This document shows, piece after piece, positions 1 to 9,141 of a stretch of DNA of 64,000 nt. The DNA lies in contig CM046882.1 of the NCBI GenBank assembly GCA_025667525.1, forward strand, positions 218,410,592 to 218,474,591, given 5' to 3'. This DNA is from Glebionis coronaria. Taxonomy: Eukaryota; Streptophyta; Magnoliopsida; Asterales; Asteraceae. The position numbers and the translations under genes were made by a program. Under the pieces are notes generated by a model. The model made no database searches, had not been told where the DNA came from, and was given only the letters and a program-made list of their open reading frames with translations. How positions within the stretch are numbered: the stretch's first letter is position 1; each line of letters opens with the position of its first letter.

Positions 1-940
1 AGGATGCATAGGCTAAAAAGATCCTAATAGCTTCAATTCTTGCAACTGGTGCAAAGACCTCCTCATATTCTATCCCCTCCTCTTGTGTATATCCCTGAGC
101 CACTAATCTTGCCTTGTTTCTGACCACAATCCCTCTTTCATCTCTCTTGTTTCTTAGAACCCATCTTGTCCCTATAGGTCTGACATATTTGGGACAATCA
201 ACCAGCTCCCAAACATCCTGTATTGCAAATTGGTGAAGCTCATCCTGCATTGCTTCCACCCAACTTGGTTCTTTGAGAGCATCAAATATTTTCTTGGGTT
301 CCTGTTGTGACAGAAAACAGTCAAACAAACATGCTTGCACAAGAGGGGTATCAACCTTCTTGTGAATATTGGCAATAAATCTACCAAGACCTTGATGAGA
401 TCTTCTAGTCTGAACAGGAGTCATAATATAACCAATGATTTGAGAAGTGGGGTGATTCTTCATGGTAGAAGTGAGAACTCCTCCTTCAAAAAGTCTGGTG
501 TCCTCAATCTCATTCTCCAAGTTGCCAATATCTTCTTCATCAGACTCTCTTTCATCAACATGAGGATGAACCTCTTCATATAAATTAGAAGGTTCACCAT
601 GTTCAAAAGTAGAAGAGAAAAGATGTGCAGAAGTGTTGTCAAAGCCTGATCCTTGTTTGTCAGCGTGTGAGCTAACAACGCTTGAACTGTTGTTGTCAAC
701 ATCTGGGCCATCAATGTCTGAATTGGTCCTGTCAGCGCTAGATTTGCCTTTGTCAGCGCCTGAAGGACCATGCATGTTGTTATCTGGTGGTACTTGAGGA
801 CCAACATTATCTTTTCCAGCAGCAGCAGCAGCAAAAGCATCTGTCCATATGGGGATTGTAACATATTCTTGTATAGGAGATGACTTTTCTGCTTGTGATC
901 CAACCTTTTCATGAACCTGTGTACCTGAAACATCAACAAC
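1..940 (-). pseudogene. Copia-A pol: integrase-RT linker and start of reverse transcriptase
   Basis: Reading past the TAA at 941-943 in the same frame gives a continuous polyprotein to the window edge. First comes a low-complexity linker rich in Ser, Asp and Asn with seven-residue ADK/ADR repeats (about 640-770). It is followed by the conserved entry into copia RT: an acidic stretch, a [16 protein letters not shown] segment, the [15 protein letters not shown] motif and the [12 protein letters not shown] / [17 protein letters not shown] motifs that open RVT_2. The catalytic YVDD lies beyond position 1. The frame shows no stop that I could find here, so this part was probably intact until recently. 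Confidence 0.85.
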
Positions 941-2413
941 TTATTTTTCCACAACATTTGAAGTTACCTTCACAATGTCTGGATTAGTGACGGGCATATA
1001 ATTTAAAGTCCTAGATAAAGGTTCCAAGTCAAACAACCAATTTGGACCACTTTCAGGATCACTAGGTTTATTCTCTAAAAACCTAACATGTACTCTTTCA
1101 AGAATACGTTTTTCCTTTTTAAGATAAACCCTATATCCCTTGCTCTGCACTGAATACCCCATGAAGTAGCCTTCATCACCTTTTGCACTAAATTTACCTA
1201 AGGCATCACTAGTATCTAACACTACTACATGACAACCAAAAGGTCTAAGAAAACCAATATTAGGTTTTCTTCCCCAAAGTAACTTATAAGGTGTTTTGTT
1301 CTGAATTTTGTTGACCAATGCTCTATTTTGAACATAGCAAGTTGTATTAACAGCCTCAGCCCAAAAGGCTATAGGGAAATGAGCATCAGCCAACATGGTT
1401 CTGGCTGCTTCAATTAGGGTTCTATTTTTCCTCTCAGCAACCCCATTTTGCTGTGGAGTTCTGGAAACACTAAATTGCCTAGTAATTCCTTTCCTGGCAC
1501 AAAAATCATCTAACACTTTATTCCTAAATTCACCACCATTATCACTCCTAAGCATTTTAACTTCATTTCTAGTTTTCTTCTCAATCTGAGTGATAAAATC
1601 AATTAAAGTGTCAGTTGTATCACTCTTCATAGCTAAAAACAAAGTCCAAGTAAACCTAGAAAAGTCATCTGTGATGACAAAGTAGTAGGACTTACCATTC
1701 AAACTTTCTATATTGGTTGGACCAAAGAGGTCCATATGAAGCAAGTGAAAAGGTCTAGTACTAGAGTGCACCTGTTTAGACTTGAATGAGACCTTGTGCT
1801 GCTTGCCCTTAAGACATGCAACACAAGAGTGGTCATTGTGGAAGGCCTTTTCAGGCAAAACATCAACCAAGCCAAGTCTCACAAGCCTGTTTATATTCTT
1901 AAAATTTATGTGCCCTAGTCTCCTGTGCCACAAATTACTTTCATCTACTGAAGCTTTAGCATAAAAACAAGACATATTGTTATTCATTCTAATCCCATTC
2001 AGATTCACATTGTATATGTCTTTATGCCTAGGTGTTCTATAGTCGATATATTTCTCATCAGGGATCTTATAATCCTTGCTTAACACCAAACATTCAGTAT
2101 CAGTAAACAGAACTTTATTTTTGTTATCACAAACTTGTGATACACTAAAAAGATTATAATCAAGTTCCTTTACCAGAGATACGTTTTCAAAACGCAAGTT
2201 CTTGGTGAGAAGTGTTCCTTTGCTTGTGATAGTACAATATCCGCCTCCAAAGTAAACATTATCGCCATCCTTAATGGGAGTGAAGTTGGTCAAATAATCT
2301 TCCTTACCTGTCATGTGCCTTGAGCATCCATTATCCCAATATCCAAAATCATTGACCTGTCTTTGAATGCCCTGCACATAAAGAAAAAAAGTTAGTTTTA
2401 TTTGGGAACCCAA
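941..2413 (-). pseudogene. Copia-A protease and integrase
   Basis: The N-terminal part holds the aspartic protease signature, but the active site reads D-N-G-C-S-R-H-M-T-G where copia elements normally have D-S/T-G. Next comes the integrase zinc domain (LWHRRLGH...CVACLKGKQ, HHCC), then the DDE core: Asp in MDLFGP, Asp in LRSDNGGEF and Glu in QNGVAERKNRT, followed by the GKF / YFMGYS copia C-terminal module. The frame ends at TAA 941-943 in the middle of the integrase-RT linker, and relatives read through here, so this is a nonsense mutation. Its start is offset by one base from the upstream gag frame near 2400. Function if intact: polyprotein cleavage and cDNA insertion. Confidence 0.92.
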
Positions 2414-3063
2414 GCCTTGGAAGACTTGGATTCATCTGGTTGTTCAACAAGAACAGACTTAGTTCTCATAACAACCCCATTTTCATCCCTCTTTGGATGA
2501 AATACCCAGTTAACCCCAATAGGTTTTGTAATGACCTTTGAAATGTAATTAAATCTATTGCAGGTCATTGAAATCCCATTATCATTAGGGTTTTGATCTT
2601 TCTTTGGTCTCCATGTTAAGCTTGAAGAAGCTTTAGACCCCTTACCCTGTGGTTGCAAATATTTAGGTCTGATCATGTTTCTGTCAGCGTTGGAATTGTT
2701 CTTGTCAACGCTGAAATTACCCTTGTCAGCGTTGAACCTATGGTTTGCTACAGAAACCCATTGCCTATTAGACCAAGTATTTGTCTTTTTAAATGGTCTT
2801 TGTCCATGAGTGTTAGACCCTCTAGTTAAGAATGGGGCAGGTCTAACTATTTGTGGACTTTGCTGCACACAAGGTTTGGGTCTGACAACGTTTGACTTTC
2901 TAACAACGTTGACTTTGGGAGCGTTGACACACTTATATGCTAAATGTGAAAAGCTACCAAAAGTGTAACAGGCTTTTCTAGACACAACCCTAGGTCTAGA
3001 AGAGAAGAAGCCTGTTCCTTCATTGCTAACTTGGCTCTTAGGTGACCTAGTATTCCTATACAT
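2398..3063 (-). pseudogene. Copia-A gag C-terminal / gag-protease linker
   Basis: This continues the gag frame after the TAG at 3064-3066. It is basic and rich in Ser, Asn, Lys and Pro, with a degenerate second cysteine cluster (CYTFGSFSHLAYKC). It contains three tandem seven-residue units of the form [S/N][A/V]D[K/R]xxx at about 2685-2745. The frame ends SKAWVPK at TAA 2398-2400, after which the protease is open in another frame. A single-base indel near 2400 is the simplest reading. The junction also carries a splice-acceptor-like string on the minus strand (2372-2395), so an expression signal cannot be excluded. Confidence 0.8.
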
Positions 3064-5183
3064 CTATGCATACTTAATGCTAGGTTTTCTAACAGTGTTT
3101 GAGCCAAGGTCAACAGCCTTACCAGTGATTGGGTTGGTAACCTTAATAGGAGTTGACTCATTAGGACTTTCACATAGCAAGCCACCCTTAACAAATAAGG
3201 TAGGGTTAGCTTTCTTCCATTCATTCAAGTCAGTCAACTTTTGTTGATACTCTTCAAATGGGGTGACAACTCTTGGTGGAGGAATGAATTCCTCCTCTTG
3301 GAGTTCTGGCAAACCAGTCCAAGATAGGTCCTTTTGTTGGACACCATAGAAGTCACCAGCTGTTGGTGGAACCACAGAGTAGTCTTTCATCCCAATCCCA
3401 GTCATGTCTTTAGGATCCATTTGTTTATTCACACACTCTCCTAGGGTTTGTGTGGCTCTATCAAATCTCTGAATTTTAAGGGCAACATTATCTTTATTCT
3501 TAATGGCCTCATCTAACTTAGCCTGTAAATCACTATTAACCATTTCCATGATATTCCTAACATCATTACTAGCATCTAACTCATGTTTTAAGATATTTAT
3601 TTTATCTTTTAAATCAAATTCCATTTTCTTGTATTCAGAGACTGTTTTCTCAGTTTGAGTGAGAGCTAATTGATAGTTAGACAGTTTGCATCTCTCAGTG
3701 CTCACATCATCTAATAACCTTAACACCTCTTTGTTAAGTTTCTCAGTATTTAACCTACAGCCCTTACTACAAAAAGCATCATCGTATACCTCATTATCTG
3801 ATGAAGAGGAGGAGTGTACCATGAGAGCATATTGAACATGCTCTTCTTCTTTAATTTCAGAAACCAAAGCTTTATCCTCTTCTACATCCTTAGCCAAATA
3901 GCTCCAATCCCATCCCATACCATCAATTCCTTGAACTGCAACCATGGCCTTAGGATCCTGAGCCTTAACAATTTGGCTTGAGGGTTTGCCAACATCAGAT
4001 CTTCTAGGAGATCTGCATTCCCTCACGAAATGTCCCATACGATGACAGTTGTAGCATTCAACTTTGGATTTATCAAATCCAGCTGTGTCCTTTGAATTGA
4101 AGGTCATTTTCTTCTTAAACCTTCTATTCCACCTGTTTGCTCTTATACTAGCAAGAGCCATATTCCACTTGATATCCATTTCTTCCAAGTGCTCATCACT
4201 TATCTGCTCAAGGTCCTCATATGTAATCACCGAACCATTGGGCAAAGAAGCAATATAGGAACATACAATATCTAGGTCCAAACCAGCAATTTTAACTCTT
4301 GGTGAGTCACTTTTGTAAGTGTCAGCGTCTGAATAGGAGGCGTTGACAGGACATGTTCCAGCGTTGACACATGATGATCCAGTAACTGGATGCATGTAAG
4401 AGTCCTTCTGATCAAATTGGCCTTCACTATGTGAGAAGAAAGCCATGTTACTATTAGTAGACTTACTTCCATGCTCCAGAAGGGTTTCATTCTCCAATAG
4501 CCTTAATTTGTTGTATATATCATCAAAAGTAGAACTTTTGTGAGTGTTGTTGGCATGTATAGATCTTGCCTCAATCTTCCACGCTTCACCAAGACTTTTA
4601 ATAAAAGTGGCATTTATGTCAACATCACCAAGTTGTGTCCTCATGAAGGACAATTTGCTTGTTATGTCAAGCAATCTGCTTCTCACACTGCTAAGTTTCT
4701 CATTGGGTTGAGCCTTGAAAACAGCATAATCATGCATGAGTTGTTTCTTCTTCTCTTCCCTAGTATCTTCATTGCCACCATATGCAACTTCAAGAGCTGC
4801 CCAAAGGTCTTTAGCAGAATCATAACCTCGGTATTTATGCTGGTTCTCTTGTCCCAAAGAGACTTTCAGAATATTTAGGGTTTTCATATCAACCCTTCTC
4901 TTTGCTATGTCTTCAGCAGACACAGCTCTACCATCATCGAGTTTTTCTTTCTTATCTGCTTCTGGACATCTAGAACAGCAGTTCTTGTAGCAATAGCAGC
5001 AGCAACCTTTTCAACTCTATTTAATGTGTTTCCATATTTAATGATCTCCTAGAGAGTGTAGTCATAGATCCCCATATATTGCTCAAAGTTGAATTTCCAC
5101 AATTCAAAGTTGGTTGCATCAAGCATGGGAATCTTGATGTTTGGAAAAGGTTGGGAGGAAGAGGTTATTTCTGGATTTGACAT
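3064..5183 (-). pseudogene. Copia-A gag (UBN2-type capsid and CCHC zinc knuckle)
   Basis: The likely start is ATG at 5183 (MSNPEITSSS...), followed by the ATNFELWKFNFEQYMG motif typical of copia Gag. The frame has a TAG at 5049-5051 and a one-base shift near 4960. From there it is open to 3064 with AKDLWAALEVAYGG, the coiled UBN2 region, one zinc knuckle CYNCHRMGHFVREC (4063-4022) and a long coiled-coil segment. Relatives would read Gln or Glu at the TAG at 3064-3066. Gag builds the cytoplasmic particle that packages the RNA. The breaks are few, so decay is at an early stage. Confidence 0.9.
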
Positions 5184-5266
5184 GATGTTGTTTAGGGTTT
5201 TGAGAAAATTAGGGTTTTGGTGTTTTTAGGGTTTTTGTGTTCTTACAGATCAAAAGTCCTCAACAA

Positions 5267-5278
5267 GCTCTGATACCA
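5267..5278 (-). promoter_or_regulatory. Copia-A primer-binding site (initiator Met tRNA)
   Basis: On the minus strand the sequence is TGGTATCAGAGC, complementary to the 3-prime end of plant initiator-Met tRNA. It lies 2 bases inside the LTR border at 5281 and fixes the orientation of the element. Confidence 0.93.
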
Positions 5279-5280
5279 CT

Positions 5281-5797
5281 TGTTGATCCCAAACTTAGAT
5301 CGATTTAGCTTTATGTATACGAGATTAGATGAAGTAATACACTTAGAGAAACCTTTGTGTATGTATATGACAATCTAAGTGCTATTCGGAATTAACACTT
5401 AAACAAGAACACACAAGATGTAAACAAACTTTCACTTTGATTAATGATATCAAATTTTCTTACAATGAAAGTAGTTTACGTATGAAAACTTATATTGAAC
5501 ATTAACCTAAAGGTCTTCTTTTATAGACATAAGAAGCCTTGTACAATAATCTACGTATCAACTATTCTAGGTAAAGATAAATATAGCAAATACATTGTTG
5601 TTCCTATCTTTACTAGAAGTAATCTAGAATACAATAAACGCGTAGAGTATATCCTTCCATCAGTGCTTGTCTTCAATGTATCAACGCTTGACTTTGTCTT
5701 GTCAACGCTTGAGCTGTCAGCGTTTGTATTACTCCTGTCAACGCTTGTTTTACTCTTGTCAGCGCTCAAGTAGACTGGCTATAATTTATTCCCAACA
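5281..5797 (-). repeat. Copia-A 5-prime LTR (517 bp)
   Basis: It is bounded by TGTTG at 5281 and CAACA at 5797, with the primer site at its left and Gypsy coding sequence at its right. On the minus strand a TATAAAAG box lies at 5525-5518, consistent with a U3 promoter. The U3 start carries a 21-bp tandem repeat (5656-5766). The partner LTR is outside the window, so length and borders rest on the terminal inverted repeat and flanking context only. Confidence 0.88.
5656..5766 (-). repeat. 21-bp minisatellite in the Copia-A LTR
   Basis: On the minus strand there are units of 21, 21, 15, 21 and 21 bases plus a partial unit, each starting AGCGYTGACA or a close variant. All unit lengths are multiples of three, and the array is open in one frame as repeated S-A/V-D-K/R-x-x-x. 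The same seven-codon unit occurs at three sites in the polyprotein (about 640-770, 2685-2745 and 4315-4370). Confidence 0.85.
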
Positions 5798-6188
5798 CCC
5801 CACGCCACTAGAAAATAGGCTTACTATTTTCACGCCTTTGAGGGACTCTGTATTAATCACCCATGTATACAAGAGTCTTCCCCTAGAATTTGACGATAAG
5901 GTTCGACCTGTCGACGCACTTCCGCTGGACATGAATGACTTCGACATGATTTTGGGCATGGATTGGCTATCCAAGCATCATGCTACCATAGACTGCCATT
6001 CATATCGATTTATCTTCGGTGATGTTAATGCACCAGAGTCCATTCATAATGGGTTCATACCCGGACGGTCTGTACAAGTCATATCTACCCTGCAAGCGCG
6101 TGCACTACTGTCACATGGCTGCGAGGGTTATCTAGCTATGGTTCACGACATGGATGCTGATCTCCATCAATTCAGGATCAATCAATAG
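5798..6188 (+). pseudogene. Gyp-B protease C-terminal part
   Basis: The protein picks up after the catalytic DSGA site, which has been separated by the Copia-A insertion. It reads TPLRDSVLITHVYKSLPLEF and then the conserved flap/C-terminal motif MILGMDWLSKHHATIDC, as in chromovirus proteases. It ends at TAG 6186-6188. The RT frame begins one base out of register at 6188 (no ATG), and related elements have a few extra residues at this junction, so a small deletion caused a frameshift. It is joined to RT in the ancestral polyprotein. Confidence 0.85.
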
Positions 6189-7258
6189 TGTCGGAATTCC
6201 AATATGTTTTTCCAGCAGAACTTCCTGGCATACCACCTTCACGAGAAGTGGAATTTAGTATCGAGCTTATTCCGGGAGCTGAACCAATCTCCAAGGCTCC
6301 TTATCGCATGGCTCCCATAGAGCTGAATGAGCTGAAGGATCAACTGCAAGAACTTCTTGAACGAGGTTTCATTCGACCGAGCGCATCCCCATGGGGCGGA
6401 CCGGTCTTGTTTGTTAAGAAGAAGGACGGCAGTATGCGTCTTTGCATAGACTATCGCGAGCTCAACAAGATTACCATTCGGAATAGATATCCACTCCCAC
6501 GCATTGACGATCTGTTTGACCAACTCCAAGGGGCCAAACACTTCTCCAAGATTGATCTTAGGTTAGGCTATCATCAGCTACGGGTCAAGGAGCAGGACAT
6601 CGCTAAGACTGCTTTTCGTACCCGCTATGGCCACTACGAGTTTGTAGTTATGCCATTTGGCCTGACAAATGCTCCAGCAGTGTTCATGGATTTGATGAAC
6701 AGAATCTTCCATGAATTTCTGGTCAAGTTCGTCATTGTCTTCATCGATGACATACTGATTTTCTCAAAGTCCAAGGAGGAACACGAAGACCATCTTCGTA
6801 CAGTACTACAGATTCTTCGCCAGAAGCAGTTGTATGCTAAATTCTCCAAGTGTGAGTTCTGGTTAGACAAGGTGGCATTCTTAGGTCACATTGTATCAGC
6901 AGAAGGAATCACTATGGATCCAGCGAAGGTTGAGGCCATTACTAAGTGGCCAAGGCCGACATCAGCGACGGAAGTCCGCAGTTTCTTAGGCTTAGCTGGC
7001 TATTACCGTAGGTTCGTGGAGAACTTTTCCCGCCTAGCACTACCATTGACCAAACTGATGCGGAAAGGGGAGAAATTCGTCTGGACTGAAGATCGAGAGA
7101 AGAGCTTTGAAGACCTGAAGCAGAAGCTAGTATCTGCCCCTATTTTTACTCTACCATCTGGTACGGGTGGATTTCAAATCTACAGCGATGCATCGGGGAA
7201 GGGACTTGGCTGTGTTCTCATGCAACATGGGAAAGTGATCGCGTACGCTTCACGGTAG
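6188..7258 (+). pseudogene. Gyp-B reverse transcriptase and start of RNase H
   Basis: Clear gypsy RT: the [20 protein letters not shown] block, LCIDYRELN, the [12 protein letters not shown] motif, the [17 protein letters not shown] block and the catalytic F-I-D-D-I-L-I-F-S. Then comes the connection region ([19 protein letters not shown]) and RNase H start ([16 protein letters not shown]). The frame ends at TAG 7256-7258, where relatives have [18 protein letters not shown], so a Gln codon became amber. CAG to TAG is the change expected from deamination of a methylated C in CHG context. There is no authentic start codon, because this is an internal part of a polyprotein. Confidence 0.93.
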
Positions 7259-9064
7259 ATTAAGCCTTATGAAGAAAATTACCCCACGCATGACCTGGAA
7301 CTTGCTGCAGTCGTGTTTGCATTGAAGATATGGAGGCACTACTTATATGGAGAATCATGTGACATTTTCACGGACTACAAGAGCTTGAAGTATATCTTCA
7401 CTCAGCGTGAATTGAACATGAGGCAGAGGAGATGGTTAGAGTTGTTGAAGGATTATGACATTAATCTGCAGTATCGTCCCGGAAAGGCAAATGTAGTAGC
7501 AGATGCTCTTAGCAGGAAGTCCGGAATGATCAACGGCATTAAAATCGAAGAGGAAATCATAAGAGACTTGGAGCGACTAGACATCGAGTACATGGTACGT
7601 GGACAGCACGGTTACTGGGCTAATCTTAGAGTAGAACCCGAGTTACTATCTAGGATCAAGGAAGCTCAGAAGGATGACGGAGAAATCTGGGCGATAGTAC
7701 AGAATTTGGAGAAGCAGAAAGAATTCAGAGTAGAGGCAGATGGTATCATATGGCAGGGCACGAGACTTTGTGTTCCTAATGACCAAGAACTCTGGGAAGC
7801 TTTGTTAGCTGAAGCTCATAGCTCCCCATTCTGTATACATCCTGGTTCGACTAAGATGTACCATGACATCAAGCAGTACTTTTGGTGGAGTGGTATGAAA
7901 CAGGATGTGGCCACATACGTCTCCAAATGTCTTACCTGCCAGCATGTTAAGATCGAGCATCAGCGATCTGGCGGTCTCCTTCAACCGTTAGACATTCCAG
8001 AGTGGAAGTGGGACAAAATCACCATGGATTTTGTTACTGGTCTTCCGCCTACCAAGAGGAAGCACGATGCAATTTGGGTTATCGTTGATCGGCTTACCAA
8101 ATCGGCTCATTTCTTACCGATCCGCAAGGAAGATCCGGTAAGTAAACTCGCAGATACATATAGAAGAGAGATTATGAGACTCCACGGTGCACCATCCAGC
8201 ATCGTCTTAGACAGAGATCCTCGATTCACTTCGCGCTTTTGGAAAAGTCTGCAGAAAACTTGGGGTACACAACTTAAGCTTAGCACGGCTTTTCATCCTC
8301 AAACGGACGGACAGTCGGAGCGAACCATTCAGACATTGGAAGATATGTTGAGGTCATGTGCGTTGGGATGGATGGGTGATTGGGACGATTACATCTGTTT
8401 GGTGGAGTTTGCATACAACAACAGTTGGCACGCAAGTATCAAGTATGCTCCATTTGAGATGTTGTATGGCAGGAAGTGTCGCGCCCCAATCTGCTGGGAT
8501 CAGGTTGGCGAGCGAACACTTGAAGTACCAGAAATCATAGAGATGACCAATGAGAAGATCGCAGTAGCTAAGCAGAAAATTCAGGAAGCACGGTCACGTC
8601 AGAAGAGTTACGCCGATAAGCATCGTAGGGACATACACTTTAACGTAGGAGATCACGTCTTCCTTAAGGTTTCGCCGGCACATGGTGTTAGATGCTTCGG
8701 GATTAAAGGGAAGCTCAGTCCTCATTCCATCGGACCGTTTGATATCATTTAACGAGTCGGTGAAGTATCTTAACGATTAGCGTTACCTCCGTAGCTTTCA
8801 CATGTGCACAATGTGTTTCATGTGTCCTTACTCAGAGGGTACCAGTATCATCCCCTTCACATGGTTCAGTATCCACTGGAACAGATACGTGAAGATCTCA
8901 CTTTTATAGAAGAACCCGAACGAGTTCTTGACAGACATGAACGAGTCATGAGAAAGAAGATGATTCCTTTCGTCAAGATTCTATGGAGGGATCATATCGA
9001 GCGGGAAGCCACTTGGGAAATAGAGGAGTCTATCCGAGCTTCTTACCCTCATTTCATATTTTGA
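7259..9064 (+). pseudogene. Gyp-B RNase H end, integrase and chromodomain-like tail
   Basis: The frame is continuous with RT after the TAG. It holds the end of RNase H ([21 protein letters not shown]), the integrase HHCC zinc finger ([12 protein letters not shown]...CLTCQ), and the DDE core with Asp in MDFVTGLPP, Asp in [10 protein letters not shown] and Glu in [10 protein letters not shown]. Next are the GPY/F-like region and a C-terminal VLDRHERVMRKKMIPFVKI...ATWE block typical of Tekay/Del chromodomains. Stops at 8750-8752, 8771-8773 and 8792-8794 lie close together in the same frame before the tail resumes (8795-9064), an area of concentrated decay. The chromodomain normally targets integration to heterochromatin. 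Confidence 0.92.
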
Positions 9065-9128
9065 ATTCGGGTATGTTCTTCTTTTCCAGTTTACTTTATC
9101 TATAATTTGGGGACGAATTATTCTTTTT

Positions 9129-9140
9129 AGGGGGGAAGAG
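9129..9140 (+). promoter_or_regulatory. Gyp-B polypurine tract
   Basis: AGGGGGGAAGAG lies 1 base before the LTR TG at 9142 and downstream of the pol stop. It is the usual primer for plus-strand cDNA synthesis. Confidence 0.9.
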
Positions 9141-9141
9141 T

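Larger units (their letters stand above)
1..5797 (-). mobile_element. Copia-A: Ty1/copia retrotransposon, 5-prime portion, minus strand, truncated by window edge
   Basis: Read on the minus strand the order is LTR (5797-5281), initiator-Met primer-binding site (5278-5267), gag (from 5183), zinc knuckle, protease, integrase, then the start of reverse transcriptase running off position 1. Integrase before RT is the Ty1/copia order. The LTR has TGTTG/CAACA ends. The 3-prime LTR and the left target duplication lie outside the window. At its right border the sequence passes directly into the protease domain of a Gypsy element (Gyp-B), so Copia-A inserted into Gyp-B. The polyprotein carries at least three in-frame stops and two frameshifts, so this copy is not autonomous. 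Confidence 0.93.

Noticed and set aside
5667..5797. Start of a protein fused to the Gyp-B protease
   Set aside because: The open frame crosses from the Copia-A LTR into Gyp-B at 5798; the upstream part is LTR minisatellite.
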